64,000 bases of DNA from Adiantum capillus-veneris (taxonomy: Eukaryota; Streptophyta; Polypodiopsida; Polypodiales; Pteridaceae). Positions 33,974 through 46,886 of the stretch are shown here, one piece after another. Position 1 is the first letter of the stretch. Each line of letters starts with the position of its first letter. A model generated the notes under the pieces. That model did not search any database. It was given only the letters and a program-made list of their open reading frames with translations, and was not told where the DNA came from. A program made the position numbers and the translations under genes. The stretch lies in NCBI GenBank assembly GCA_014529385.2, contig CM043971.1, forward strand, positions 58,353,709 through 58,417,708, in the 5' to 3' direction.

Positions 33974-35511
33974 TGTAATAGAAATGGCCTATAAACTTTG
34001 AGAATAGCGGAATTAAAAGAATTAGAGTAAGCATTTTTGTGAGACTACTTTGAGAACATAGAGGGTGAACTTAATTAGCATTAGCAACATAACCATAGTA
34101 CTTAATTAACTTGCCATGAACAATACTTTTGCAAGAGAGAGAGTTTAAAGAACTTGACAACAATTGAGGACCGGATTCATGTGGAGCCGGTCCCCCTCCA
34201 ATAGGCTTTTGTATCATAGATTCTCCCATCAAGAGAGACTTGGTACAATACAATATTTGTGTTCCTTGTGACCTAGTGATGCAATGAAGATGGAAAGCTT
34301 CATGCATCACAAGCATAATATAGACTTTGTGAAAAGCATTAACCATCCCCAGCCTCAGCCCCAAGGCCTCAAACACCTTCAAAGGTGGAGAGAGCTAGCA
34401 GGGAATGAGGGTAGGGAAGAGGAAGAAGAAACATTCATAGGAGAAAGAAATAGTTCCTCATTTATCATCACTCTTCTTGCTTAGCATACATAATAGCATA
34501 GTAATGAAGATGGAGAAGATGGCAAGCTTAAGCGTCAGAGCATGGCTCTTGGTTGGATTTGTATTCCATAGCCAAGAGTGTTGGTGTAGGCTCTCAACTT
34601 CTCTACAAGCTTGGAGAAGGAGATGGAGCTCTTGCACTTTGCAACTCACACACTGAGAGAGGGTGTGTGTGTGGGGGGGGGAGAGTATACCCCCCAAGCT
34701 AGCCCCCTCCTTGATTTGGTCGACCCCCTCTTCTAGCACCACCTTGCACTTGATTGGACCTCCTCAAGCCTATCCAATCACATGCTTAGTGCATATCAAG
34801 CAACAAGGGTAGCCTTGGGACAAGTGTCCCCCTTTCCCCTTTGAGAGAGAACTTGATAAATGCATAAACAATTAACTAATTAACTAAATTATAATTGGAC
34901 CCTTTGGGAGGCCAACCAATAGGCTTTAGGCATACCATGAGGGCAACATGAAGAGAGCTTGACAAGTGTCCTAGATGCTTTCTTTGTACCAAGCTTGCCT
35001 TGAGGGTGTGTGTGTTCTCTCTCTAGCTCCAATGAGGGCTCGCCCGCCCTTGTGTAGGGATATGCATTGACTTTTGAATACCTTACCCCCTCAAGCACCT
35101 TAGTCATGGAGCACCTTAGCACCTTAGTCATTAAGCACCTCGAGCACCTTAGTCAGCAAGCATGATAAGCCCTCAAGCACCTTAGTCAACAAGCACACAA
35201 GCACCACAAGCTTGGGCCGGGTTCCCACATCAAGCACAACCCTAGCTTACCTAAGCTCAAAGAACTTTTAACACTAACCTTTGGAGGTCTTTAATGAAGC
35301 TAACCCTAAGGTCTTTAAGCTCCATTAGCTATCCTTTTTCTTTGACAGACCATCTCTCATTTGGACCCCTTTACCATTAGCCCCGTGTTGAGATAGACTT
35401 GTAAGCACATGTCTATATTCTAACCCTTGTTCTCATTTATTCTCCCACATTAAATGATCACTTTAATATGAGAAATTCATTTGGGTTGGTCAGATATTAG
35501 ACTTTATGACA
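33974..35511 (-). repeat. 3' LTR (family X), 1.54 kb
   Basis: It begins TGTAATA and ends ATGACA on the plus strand. Relative to the other LTR it retains a run of CAAGCACCT-type repeats (35091-35200). A short GT/G/GA tract sits at 34660-34685. Inverted CCAAT pairs lie at 34753/34774 and 34894/34916. Confidence 0.88.
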
Positions 35512-35867
35512 TTACCTCTCTCTTAAAATCATATTCGTCCTCAACTATGAGGTAGAAGAGATAAAGCCGTAGTCATTATCAATGTTTCTTAGCGGGTAGA
35601 GGATTTATTTTGACCCTACAACATCATTCCAAAATGGATGAATTATCCATTTGGTGCTTGGGAGACGTAGATGCCGCAAGCATGTCTGCTCTTTAGTCCA
35701 TTTCATTCTCCCAAGTGCAGTGACAAATTCTACTTGGTATTTGAGAGACGTCGTCATCACAAACATGATTCTAAGCATGCATACTAGTTAAATTTGTGCA
35801 CAATAAAAAGAGAATTAGTCTTATAAGACAAAAACATTGGTCCTTAAAAGGAAACATGTACATTTGC
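35512..35867 (-). other. Purine tract and 3' UTR of the chromodomain element
   Basis: The minus strand reads AAGAGAGAGGTAA just before the LTR start TGTCATAAAGTC, a plausible polypurine tract. No frame is seen up to the pol stop at 35868. Confidence 0.6.
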
Positions 35868-36608
35868 TTACTCTAATGTAGCATTGTAAGCATTGAAAAG
35901 GTTCATACTATCCTTAAGTTGTTCTCCTTGCATCCATCTAGCATCTTCAAAAGGATAATTTTTAAACTTAATAAGATATTGTCGGATAATCTTACCATGT
36001 CGTAGTACTTTGTCTTCATGCCAAAGGATAGCTTTGGGTTGTAGCACCTCTTCTTGGTCTTCAATTTCGAGAGGGTTTTCAATAATTGGTTCAGTTGGTG
36101 GCTCTCCTTTGTAGGGCTTAAGTAGGTTCACATGAAAAGCATTGTGTATAAGCCAATGGTTGGACAGTTTTTGTTGATAAGCCATCTCATTGATTGGCTT
36201 CAAAATTTGAAAAGGACCATAGTATCATTTTGCTAGTTTAACATAATACTTTTGATGGCCCGTAGGATTTTTGCTCGTTGTGTGCCTCAATCAAGCCTTG
36301 GGAAAATTAAGAAAGACCCAATCATTTTCTTTCAACTTTAAGGCCCTTATGTGCTTGTCAACAATAGCTTTTTGCCTTTGTTGAGAGATGAATATAGCAT
36401 CCTTAATCTTTTGAAAATATTTTTGTAGGTCACGGCTATACTCATCGGCAGCAGCGAAAATCTTCCCATGTACTTTAAGTAGCAAGGAGCTTTTAGGTCT
36501 TCCCTCTATGATTTCAAAAGGTGCTTTTCTCATAGAAGTATGGATTGTATTATTGTATGCATACTCTATAAGGGGTAAGTACTTTTTCCATTGTGAGCAT
36601 TGATCTAC
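35868..36608 (-). pseudogene. Integrase C-terminus with chromodomain
   Basis: The first part contains GRPKSSLLLKVHGKIF (normally the VYG-P region) and KLKENDWVFLNFPKA; two TGA stops follow, then YYGPFQILKPINEMAYQQKL and AFHVNLLKPYKGEPP (the GPF/Y block). The end reads LQPKAILWHEDKVLRHGK, IIRQYLIKFKNYPFEDARWM, the shape of a chromodomain (PE-IL--R----G---YLVKWKGYP-E-ATWE). In chromoviruses this domain guides integration to chosen chromatin. The frame ends at 35868. Confidence 0.82.
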
Positions 36609-37235
36609 TTATGTAACATAAGTCTTTAGTAGATCGAGTATCGTAAGATTGGCTATCTCACTTTGGCCATCCATTTGTGGGTGATAGGCCAAAGAGAAAT
36701 TCAATCTTGTACCTAGATTTTCAAAGAGACCTTCCCAAAAATTATAGGTCATTCGAGGATCTCTATCTGATACGATGGATGTTGGCAATCCATGGTGTTT
36801 AAAAATTTGAAATATGAAGAGAGTTGCCATTTGGTGTGCCTTAATAGTCTTTTTGACAGGAATAAAGTGTGCTTGTTTGTTAAACCTATCGACTATTGTC
36901 CATATCCCCATATTCCCATGGATAGACTTGGATAATCCAAAGATAAAACCCATGGATATACTCTCCCATGGTAAATTAGGGATTGGCAATGGCTAGAGTA
37001 ATCCAGGTTGCTTCCCTCTATCATACTTAGTATTTTTGCATACCACACATTTTGAAACATACTCTTGTATGTCCACTTTCATGGTAGGCCAATAGAAGTA
37101 TGTCTCTACTCCTTGAAGAGTAGTAATGCCTCTATGCCTCGCATAGGAACAAGCATGGGATTCATACATAACTTTCTCACGAAGGGAGTAGGTAACACAT
37201 AGCCTATTGCCATGGAGAAGATAACCATCTTGCAA
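36609..37235 (-). pseudogene. Gypsy integrase core and zinc domain
   Basis: The HHCC part reads ESHACSYARHRGITTLQGVE and VSKCVVCKNTKYDRGKQPGL. The core reads LPWESISMGFIFGLSKSIHG where members have SMDFI: the first catalytic Asp is Gly (codon 36948-36950). DRFNKQAHFIPVKKTIKAHQ, TSIVSDRDPRMTYNFWEGLF and AYHPQMDGQSEIANLT keep the second Asp and the Glu. A stop separates the two halves. Confidence 0.88.
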
Positions 37236-37957
37236 GGTGAATGGTTACTCTTTCTTCCCCAAAGCAAGGGCTGACATTATGTCTTTAAAGTTAGGGTCAG
37301 TAGTATACTCATCTTTCATAGAAGATAGATCATTGTGAGTTGCTATAGAAACGGCATTAACTTTTGGTCATCGTGAAATTTCATTGGCCACTTGATTGTG
37401 CTTACCAAGCAATGTGAGCAATATGAAAATAAAATTGTGAAAGAAAATTTTCCCACCTCATTTGTTTGTCAGAAAGCTTAGTTTGCATCATGAAGTACTT
37501 AAGACTTTGGTGATCGGTTCGCAAATAAATGGATTCCCCAATAGATAATGCTTCCATGTGTCAAGGGCATGTAGAACAGCTAAAAGCTCTTTCTCATAAA
37601 TGCCAAGGACCCGTTCATCCATATTGAGCCTTCGGCTCTCATATGCTATGGCATGTCCTTCTTGAAGGAAGACTGCTCCTAGGCAATCACCACAAGCATC
37701 ACAATGGACCTCAAATGGCTTTGAGAGATCGGGAAGCAGAAGGACTGGTTGGGAGGTAAGCTTCTCTTTGAGATTGTCAAAAGCATTTTTCTCCTTAGCA
37801 GTCCATGAGTACTTAATGTTCTTCTTTGTTAAGTCATGTAATGGATCTACTATTTGAGAGAATTTTGCTATGAAGCGTCTATAATATGCGCACATACCAA
37901 TAAAGCTTCTTGGCTCATGTAGATTCCTTGGATTAGGCCATGCCTTTATTACCTCCA
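37236..37957 (-). pseudogene. Gypsy RNase H
   Basis: The connection block FIGMCAYYRRFIAKFSQIVD leads to FEVHCDACGDCLGAVFLQEG and a RVLGIYEKELLAVLHALDTW Glu block. A frameshift near 37520 puts the DHQSLKYFM block in another frame, reaching about 37440. Family order is kept. The remainder down to 37236 is a broken linker to integrase. Confidence 0.8.
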
Positions 37958-38890
37958 ACTTTTATGGATCCATACGGATACCTCCTTGAGAGATAATATG
38001 ACTTAAGTATTGAGTCTCTTGAAGAAAAATTTTGCTTTTCTTTTGATTGATGAAAAGCTTGTTCTCCCTCAATGCTTGAAGAATCACCTGGAGATGTTGC
38101 TTGTGTACCTCCAAGGACTTGGAGTAGATGATGATATCATCAAAGAACACTCCAATGAATTTACGATAGGGTCTAAAGGTTTTCTCCATTAATCGATTGA
38201 ATGTGGCTGGTGCATTAGTCAAGCCAAAAAGCATGACTAGATATTCATAAATACCAAACGTTGTACGAAACACGGTCTTTAGGATATCTTCATTCACTAT
38301 CCTTATTTGATGATAGACACTTTTAAGGTCAATCCTAATGAAGTAGGTAGAGCCTTGTAGCTTATCAAACAGATCTTCTACCCGAGGTACGAAAATATGT
38401 TTTTGATAGTGATATGGTTTAGTGCTCGATAGTCCACACACATGCAGTATGTACCATGTTTTTCTTTTGCACTAAAAGGACTACAGAACAAAAGGGAGAG
38501 GAGCTAGGCCTCATCATCCCTTTGTCTACCAATTCTTGTACTTGTCTCATGATCTCCTCTTGTTGAGCTTGGGAAACTCGATAAGAAGGCTTGTTAGGCG
38601 GTGAGCTTCCTGGTAGGAGCTCAATTCGATGGTCATCATCTCCTCGTTTGGGAGGTAAGTCCATAGGGATATCATCAATGAACACATCTTGGAATCCTTT
38701 TAGAAAATTAGACAAGCTTAACTCTTCTTGATTACTACCATTTACATTTGATGAAACATTAGGACCTTTTAGGGACTCTTTGACAAAAATCATGTACACA
38801 AAAACTGAGCTTTTCATTGATTTATCAAAAGCAAGAGGATTTATAAGTGGTTTAGTACGACCGGACTCACTAGCACCTATATACATGCTC
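37958..38890 (-). pseudogene. Gypsy reverse transcriptase
   Basis: RIELLPGSSPPNKPSYRVSQ and ELVDKGMMRPSSSPFCSVVL open the domain. After a frameshift near 38430 follow FVPRVEDLFDKLQGSTYFIR and IDLKSVYHQIRI, VMLFGLTNAPATFNRLMEKT and the intact catalytic VFFDDIIIYSKS. It closes with KTQYLSHIIS-like sequence. The active site is kept; frameshift and stops inactivate it. Confidence 0.9.
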
Positions 38891-38929
38891 TTTTCCTGTA
38901 GGTGAAGTAGATTCTTCTTTCAGGGAACT

Positions 38930-39192
38930 TCATGTTGGCAGCCATGTGGTTGAACCATCCTCATGTTGGAGAGGAGAGATGAAAAAGTCTTCTTTGTCGA
39001 CATAGCTTTGGACATGAAGCCTCAACTTCCCAATCAAGGGAGTAACGGAGGCTTGTTGTCCCTTGAAATTTGTATTAGCAGTTACAGTATCTCTCATCTC
39101 AAAATCTTGAATGCCCAACTTAGTGGCCAACTCCATTGATATGAAGTTGTGAGTAGAGCTAGGGTCAAACAAGATGAAGGCATCATGCTCCC
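38930..39192 (-). pseudogene. Gypsy aspartic protease
   Basis: The translation begins at FDPSSTHNFISMELATKLG, the place of the FDSGSTHNFI block. The catalytic Asp remains but the following Ser-Gly is Pro-Ser, which should inactivate it. GKLRLHVQSYVDKEDFFISP follows. Confidence 0.7.
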
Positions 39193-40644
39193 TTACCTTT
39201 TCCCAAGCATAGGAGAGAGGTAATCCTTTGCAATGAGCATCCTCTTTTGGATCTTCGATAGTGGAAGCTCTAGGAGTCTCATTGCAGGCATTTCTCTTGG
39301 GGCAAGAAAGATAGCCATGTCCTTGCTCCCCGCACTTAAAACATTTGCGGTCCTTGCAAAAAGCTTCAAGCTCTTCAGGAGAGAGTTTATTTTTTCCTTT
39401 GTAAACTCCCTTCTCCTTGGACCGATTGTTGTTGTTGTTATTGGAATTTCCTTAGGAAGAATTTTGGGCATTAGTTTTTTCCCTTTGCATCACTTTTGTC
39501 TTTGTTTTCCATGGGCTTGACATTCCTTCTAGCCCCTTGTTGGAAATTGATGTGCAAAGAAATCATAGTGTGGTGGATTACTACGGTGATAGAACAAAGC
39601 CGTTGGGAGTTGATGTACTCAGCCATCTCTTCAGGTAATCCCGCACATAATTGTTGCTTTTGTTTGGCGAAGTCTACCTTTTGAAAGACAATAGCCTTGA
39701 GATGTAAATCCCAAAACTTGTCCGTATTTGTGGATAGACTCATGGGAGAGAAGCTTCAAATTCCGCCATTCGGTAAGCACTTTGTCCGTTGCATCGCTTG
39801 CAAGAAATTGCTTCATGATGAAAACTCATAGAGTTTTCCATGTCTTTGGGGCTTCATCGTTGCCATGAAGGCTAGCCCACCATTGACGAGTAGACTTCTG
39901 GAAGATCATAGCTACATGGTGTAGCTTGGAGGACTCTGTGAAGCCCTCATCTCTAAAGGCCGCATCAAATTGCTGGATGAAGGCCAATACTTTGTCCACA
40001 GCACCAAAGGTGCCATCATAGGTGAGAAAAGAGATACTCTTTCCTCCCTCTTTGAACTTCTTGAGCTCTTGGGACCTTCAAAATGCATGGTAAGATTTGC
40101 GATGTCCTCCCCTCTTGTATTCTCTAGGAGAATAGATGTAGCTTTCGTCGGAAGAGGAGGAAGGTGAAGAAGAAGAGAAGAGGGTGACCTCTTTCTTACC
40201 CTTTGAGGAAGGTGAAGAAGAAGGAGAAGAGGGTGACCTCTTTCTTACCCTTTTCTTCCTTTGTTTTCTCTCTTCCCTTTTGGAGTGACGAGGAGAAGGA
40301 CTATGGGTTGACCGTTTCCTCTTGGGAGGAGTTGGCGATTGTCTAGACCTCCATCTTCGTGGAGCCACATCTTCAAAGGAACTTAGGGATTTGCTTCTTT
40401 CTCGTTCTTTGGATCCTCCTCTCTTATGGGAGAGAGTCTTCTTTTCATGAAGAGGCCTCTTAAGCTCTCTCTCCTCTCGGAGAGGAAAGGAAAGCCCATA
40501 AGCACGAAGTTGTTGTGTAACTTCGGCTTGCGTTGCAACCTAGTAACAAGATAATTGACAAACATGGGGCATCATCATTAGCACCTTCATGTACAAATCA
40601 AAGTTATCAATGTTCATTCTACTCTCTTGGTTATTCTCAGCCAT
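39193..40644 (-). pseudogene. Gypsy gag with zinc knuckle
   Basis: It starts MAENNQESRMN at 40644, soon after the primer-site region. An Arg/Ser-rich N-terminal part follows (40100-40370: KREERKQRKKRVRKRSPSS). Capsid blocks include FQKSTRQWWASL near 39880 and ATDKVLTEWRNLKLLSHESI. A CX2CX4HX4C knuckle, CFKCGEQGHGYLSC, lies near 39319-39352 but in a different frame from its surroundings. Several stops are present. Confidence 0.75.
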
Positions 40645-41039
40645 GCTAATTAAACTTATGTATAGATATACTTTGTGTTTTGGTACCCTCAAAAACCTTA
40701 GTCTCTACTCTTCTTTACCTTTAAAAATCAGTTCTCAAGCAGCCACACCCGTGGTTTAGACACTGTTGATTGCAAAGACTAATGGAGAGGGTCTAACATT
40801 GCTCGATTGATTATGACTCCTGTTGAGCTTGCTCGAAGCTCAATAATGGTTAAGCCAAAGGCAAGCCCCGAGAGGCTCCATTATTAAGACTATAGTTCCC
40901 AACGGTGTACCTCAAACTAAGTCCTTCTCAACCAAGATAATAGATCCCTGTCCCACTTACCCTATTGCAATAAACAGGCCCAACCTTTCATGGACAACTT
41001 AAAGACCTCTCTTCTTAAGCAAAAAAAGAGAAACCAATA

Positions 41040-41052
41040 GTCCTGATAACAA
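41040..41052 (-). other. Primer binding site, decayed iMet type
   Basis: The minus strand reads TTGTTATCAGGAC directly after the LTR end CATTACA, compared with TTGGTATCAGAGC in related elements. Confidence 0.6.
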
Positions 41053-41746
41053 TGTAATGGATATGGCCTATGAAATTTGAGAATAGCGGAATTAAGAGAA
41101 TTAGAGTGACCATTTTTGTGAGACTACTTTGAGAACATAGAGGGTGAACTTATTTAGCGGTAGCAACATAACCATAGTATTTAATTAACTTGGCATGAAC
41201 AATACTTTTGAAAGAGAGAGAGTTTAGAGAATTGACAACAGTTGAGGACCGGATTTATGTGGAGTCGGTCCCCCCTCCATTAGGCTTTTGTATTATAGCT
41301 TCTCCTATCAAGAGAGACTTGGTACAATACAATCTTTGTGTTCCTTGTGACCTAGGTGATGCAATGAAGATGGAAAGCTTCATGCATCATGGACATAGCA
41401 TATACTTTATAAAAAGCATTAACCATCCCCAACCTCAGTCCCAAGGCCTCAAACACCTTCAAAGGTGGAGAGAGCTAGCAGGGAATGAGGGTAGGGAAGA
41501 GGAAGGAGAAACATTCATAGGAGAAAGAAATAGTTCCTCACTTATCATCAGTCTTCTTGCTTAGCATACATAATAGCATAGTAATGAAGATGGATAAGAT
41601 GGCAAGTTTAAGCATTGGAGCATGGCTCTTGGTTGGATTTACATTCCATAGCCAAGAGTGTTGGTGTAGGCTCTCAACTTCTCTACAAGCTTGGAGAAGG
41701 AGATGGAGCTCTTGCACTTTGCAACTCACACACACTGAGAGAGAGA

Positions 41747-41787
<41 letters not shown>

Positions 41788-42395
41788 TATACCCCCCAAG
41801 CTAGCCCCCTCCTTGCTTTGGTCGACCCCCTCTTCTAGCACTACCTTGCACTCTATTGGACCTCCTCAAGCCTAGCCAATCACATGCTTAGTGCATGTCA
41901 AGAAACAAGGGTAGCCTTGGGACAAGTGTCCCCCTTTCCCCTTTGAGAGAGAGGACTTAATAAATGCATAAACAACTAATTAAATTGACTAAATTATCAT
42001 TGGACCCCTTGGGAGGCCAACCAATAGTCTTTAGACATACCATGAGGGCAACATGAAGAGGAGCTTGAAAAGTGTCCTACATGCTTAAAGAGGTAAAGTC
42101 AAACTCTTTAAAGGGCCCTTTTGTGAGTCCAAATTTTGTCTAATGGGACTTTTAACACTAAACTTTGGAGGTCTTTAATGAAGCTAACCTTTAGATCTTT
42201 AAGCTCTATTAGCTAGCTTTGCTCTTTGACAGACCGTCTCTCATTTGGACCCCTTTGCAATTGGCCCCATGTTGAGATAGATCTGTAAGCACATGCCTAT
42301 ATTCTAACCCTTGTTCTCGTTTATTCTCCCACATTAGATGATCAGTTTAATATGAGAAAATCATTTGGGCTGGTTAGTTATTAGGTTTTTTAACA
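41053..42395 (-). repeat. 5' LTR (family X), 1.34 kb
   Basis: It matches 33974-35511 but lacks the CAAGCACCT repeat block and about 200 bases around it. It carries a well-grown (GT)n(GA)n tract at about 41738-41788 where the partner has only a short one. Confidence 0.88.
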
Positions 42396-42400
42396 TAGAT

Positions 42401-42784
42401 TGTGGATAAGGGAATATGCTCAAGCATGTAAATGGTGGAATATTGTCTGCATTTACTTTAAAATTGTAAATTCAACCTCTCATGTGGAAAATTATTTGTT
42501 TAGATGATTTTGATTCAAAGTCCATGTTTATATTGTTTAAAATCACAAAATTACAAGGGAAAGTTTTTCTCTTATGCGAATTGTTATTGAACAAACAAGC
42601 GCACTTGCTTGGTTGCCTACATGCTTTGTGCTTCTTAGGGCTTCAATATTGCTTGGTATCTAGTGTATCCTTAACTATTCCCAATAGTGCAAACACTCTA
42701 TTGCCTTTAAATGTCTTTCTCCTATCAAGTATCAAGCTAGCTCAAAGTCCTCCAACGTGCTGAAGAGGATTCTCACTTTGATGT

Positions 42785-42827
<43 letters not shown>

Positions 42828-43353
42828 GTTATTGCAAATTAGGCATTGTTGTCACTCGTGTTAGGAGGAGCTTCTATGGTTTCCCCACCAACATTCAATT
42901 AATGAGTGCTTTTGCCAATGACAGCATACTATCCTCAGTCCACTCTCCCCTCTAAGATTTTGTACACTCCCTCTTGCCTGATTTACGATCAAATACAAGT
43001 TTTTTTTATATCTTGCTTATAACAATGCATCACATTAATGCTTTAAGCAATGACAATTTGGCTATGGATGATGGAATCTAAATGTTCTTTCATAGACTCC
43101 AACAAGGTGTGCCCCTCTCTATCATGTTGGGGATGATCAACTAAAGAACTTGATACTTGATTAGCTGCAAAGGCTTGCAAATAGGCTTGTAGAGCTTGGA
43201 AAAGCCTACCATTGTGATAGCTTTGGTAGATTCTCTTATTCTTGTCCTATGAATGGAAAAAGAGACATGCATTGTGCATGAATGTGTGCAAGACCACAAT
43301 TGTAGACTCCTCCACTCACAACTTTCATCAATTTAGCTAAATATCTCGCATGT

Positions 43354-43356
<3 letters not shown>
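42401..43356. other. No gene; one microsatellite
   Basis: There is a 93-codon plus frame at 42482-42763 without known motif. (TG)19 lies at 42787-42824. Nothing else is recognised. Confidence 0.45.

Positions 43357-43434
<78 letters not shown>
43357..43434. repeat. (CT)n(CA)n compound microsatellite
   Basis: About 31 CT units pass into 8 CA units, directly beside the left LTR of the degenerate copia element. Confidence 0.95.
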
Positions 43435-43579
43435 TGTAGCTCTAAGGAATGGAACCTTTTCCATGACCTTTGCCTCTCAAAGGAACTAGAAAAAATACCC
43501 TTATATAGCCGACCGAGCCTCTATATATAGGACCCCTATACTTATGTGCATCTCTTGGAATAGGAAACTCCCTAGCCCA

Positions 43580-43584
43580 TGTTT
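43580..43584. repeat. Target-site duplication TGTTT (left)
   Basis: It directly precedes the solo LTR and recurs at 45183-45187. Confidence 0.85.
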
Positions 43585-45182
43585 TGTAATGAAATTGGCC
43601 TATTTAATTTGAGAGTAGCAGAAATTAATGAGAGTACTTTTGAGAAATGACTTTGTGAGCATAGCGGGTGAACATAATTGAAGATAGCAACATAATCATA
43701 GCAATTAGTTAACTTGGCATGAACAATACTTTTGCAAGAGAGAGAATTTAGAGAACATGACAACAGTTGAGGACCGGATTTATGTGGAGCCGGTCCCCCC
43801 TCCAATAGGCATTTGTATTATGATTTCTCCCATTAAGAGAGACTTGTTACAATACAATCTTTGTGTTCCTTGTGACCTAGGTGATGCAATGAAGATGGAG
43901 AGCTTCATGCATCACAAACTTAACATAAACTTGAAGAAAGCTTTAACTATCCCAAGCCTCAGTCCCAAGACCTCAAACACCTTTGAAGGTGGAGAGAGCT
44001 AGCAGGGAATGAGGGTAGGGAAGAAGAAGAAGAAACATTTTGTAGGAGAAAGAATTAGTTCCTCACTTATCATAACTCTTGTTGCTAGCATACATAATAG
44101 CATAGTAATGAAGAAGAAGGAGATGGCAAGCTTAAGCATTGAAGCATGGCTCTTGGTTGGATTTGCACTCCATATCCAAGAGTGTTGGTGTAGGCTCTCA
44201 ACCTCTACTTGCTTGGAGAAGGAGAGGGAGCTCTTGCACTTTGTATAGCACACAATGAGAGTGTTTGTGAGTGTGTGTGGGTGAGTATACCCCCTAAGCA
44301 ACCCCCTAGCTTGCTTGGGTCGACCCCCCCTTGTAGCTCATGCTTGAAGCTCATTGGACCCCTCCAGGCCTAGCCAATCACAAGCAGGAGGCATTACAAG
44401 CAGCAAGGGTAGCCTTGAGACAAGTGTCCCCCTTTCCCCTTTGAGAGAGAGGACTAGATAAATGCTAAATCAATTAATTAAATCACCTAAATTATTATTG
44501 GACCTTGGGTGGCCAACCAATAGGCTTCAGGCACACTATGAGGGCAACATGAGGAGGAACTTGACAAGTGTCCCTTTTGCTTTCTTTGTACCATGCATGC
44601 CTTGTGTGAGTATGTGGGTGTTCTCTCTCATCCCCCCTCATGTAGGGCTCGCCCCCTCCTTGTAGGGATTGAATCTTTGACTTTTTGACACCTCAAGCCC
44701 CTCATGCATAGGCCCAGTTCCCACCACAAGCTTGGCTCATAAGCACTTTAAGCTTGGGCTGGGTTCTCACCTCAAGTGCAACCCTAGCATCTCAAGAATG
44801 TCAAGCACCTCAAGCATCTCAAGCACCTCGAGCACCTTAGTCATCAAGCATGACAAGCAGGACAAGCACCTCGAGCTGGATCGGGTTCCCGCGCCTCAAG
44901 CTCAGCCCTAGCTTACCTAAGGTCAAAGGCCTTTTACACACATTATTGGAGGTTTTCAATGAAGCTAACCCTAAGGTCTTATGCTCCATTTGTTAGCCTT
45001 GCTCTTTGATAGACCATCTCTCATTTGGGCCCCTTTACCATTGGCCCCGTGTTGAGATAGATCTATAAGCACATATCTATATCTTAACACTTGTTCCCGT
45101 TTATTCTCCCACATTAAGTGATCAATTTAATATGAGAAAATCATTTGGGTTGGTTAGATATTAGATATTAGATTTTATGACA
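43585..45182 (-). repeat. Solo LTR of family X, 1.6 kb
   Basis: It matches both LTRs of the chromodomain element end to end, starting TGTAATG and ending ATGACA, with TGTTT on both sides and no internal element sequence. It therefore arose by insertion followed by LTR-LTR recombination. It keeps the CAAGCACCT repeat block (44790-44880) and the two inverted CCAAT pairs (44353/44374 and 44497/44517). Confidence 0.92.
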
Positions 45183-45187
45183 TGTTT
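45183..45187. repeat. Target-site duplication TGTTT (right)
   Basis: It is identical to 43580-43584. Confidence 0.85.
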
Positions 45188-45222
45188 CCATAGCTCATAG
45201 CCATTGGGACCTTGTTCTGACA

Positions 45223-46872
45223 TTACATTTTTAAAGAATCCTCCTCAAAAACCTCAATGGAAAAGATTTTACTAAGCGCACCAATGCTTTCCTAATAAAT
45301 ATATGTGAGGTTGAATTATATGCTTGTAGCAAAGGTTGAACATTGTAAAATTGTATGATTGCAATTAGACAACTAGAACCTTTAGAAATATTGTCCCTTT
45401 GGTCAAAAGGGATCTCAACCCAATAAAAGAGCCTACCTTGATCGAGGTGGCCATCTCAGCAAAACTTAATGCTCCCACTCATGAAGCAATTATTTCTAGA
45501 AACTTGGAATTCTTACATGGTAGCACCGATCAAAAGTGAATGATTAGCTGTTTTGTTGTGACACATTAAAAATTTTGGTGTCGTGTGTTTAAGTCAACGA
45601 GTACATTTACTCTCCACATGTAGAGTAAATCCCCAAACTTGTGCCATTCTCTTGAAAAGAAGAAGAGCCTTGTGTAGATGGGATCCCACAAAATCTCTAA
45701 CTTCACAATGTATTGGGCTTACATCTATACATGTAAAGAATCAAGGGATGTATTGTTGTACAAAACTTTGAATTGAGTAATCAAAACATGATACTACATA
45801 TGACTAGGGCTAACCCAAAGTGCACACTTGGTAGTGTAGTGAGAATGAAGCTTGGATTGAATTTTCACCAAGGTATTACAATCATAAACGACACCACATT
45901 GGCTCATAAAGGTCCTGGTAAAATCTGTAATAAAATTTCTATCGATGAAAAACTTAAAACTACAAGTTTTGTCATACTTGCATTGAGAATATCTCTTATA
46001 GAAGTCATACAAATACTTGGAAATCTTGAAAAAGAATCACCTGATTGAAACACATTTGGTGCCCCATACCACCAAGTATGCAACAGACAAATAACACACT
46101 AACAAAATTTCACTCATACCCGACTAGTTAATGCACTCTCGGCCTCTCATATCATTAAGGCAGTACAAACTATGAATTACAACTCAAATTCTTGATAATA
46201 AGAACAATATTCAACATCTTAGTCAACATGCTCATCAATGGCTTACTAAAAGCACGTTTCTTTTAATTGTAAGTAAAAAACATTACTATGTGTAACCCTT
46301 GTATCATCACATAGGAAGATGGAAAAACCTTGCCATAGGAAATCAGGTACAATTCTTGTGGGCAAAGAGACCGGTCCAAGTATGCTAAACCCTACTATTT
46401 GGACATAGAAGTGACATATTCCATATGTTGCCCGTTTACTTTTTCAAATAGGCTTTGCCTAACATCGCCATGTGGTTGGTTTGGTCATACAGCACTTATA
46501 TAACACCACCTTGTGGTTTTCTGTTGGTCATAAACCACTACATCTTTGCATAAATTACAAATATCTATGACATAGTGCATATAGACAATGTATGATGGTA
46601 AGAGCATTCTCAAGTGGCTCCCTTGATCACATTGATACAAAACAGACATACTTGTCATCTAGTCATGGACACTTCAAGAAATGAAAGGCTTGCAACTCAC
46701 CTTGGCAAACCGTAATCAGAATTGGTAGTCGATGATTTGACGTGCTTTGGCCTCAATCCCTTCTCATCTCATGGGCCAACTCCCCATGTGAAACATGGAT
46801 GGTACCGATGCTTATAGATGGCATTGATGGTGGCAAGTCCCATGCCAAAAGGTCAAACAAGAAGATTGACAT
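45223..46872. other. Interior of the degenerate copia element, no gene recognised
   Basis: Frames are short on both strands; a 91-codon plus frame at 45773-46048 shows no domain. Nothing can be assigned. Confidence 0.4.
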
Positions 46873-46886
46873 TGGCTCTCATACCA
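46873..46886 (-). other. Primer binding site, decayed iMet type
   Basis: The minus strand reads TGGTATGAGAGCCA, one base from the canonical TGGTATCAGAGC, just inside the right-hand LTR. Confidence 0.65.

Larger units (their letters stand above)
33974..42395 (-). mobile_element. Chromodomain-type Ty3/gypsy element, 8.4 kb
   Basis: LTRs at 33974-35511 and 41053-42395 flank gag, protease, RT, RNase H, integrase and a C-terminal chromodomain, all on the minus strand. The primer site and purine tract sit in the expected places. TAGGT (33969-33973) and TAGAT (42396-42400) flank the element, a 5-base duplication with one change. Further LTRs of the same family occur at 43585-45182 and from 62613. 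Frames are interrupted by stops, two of which are TGA at likely CGA codons, and by frameshifts. Confidence 0.9.
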
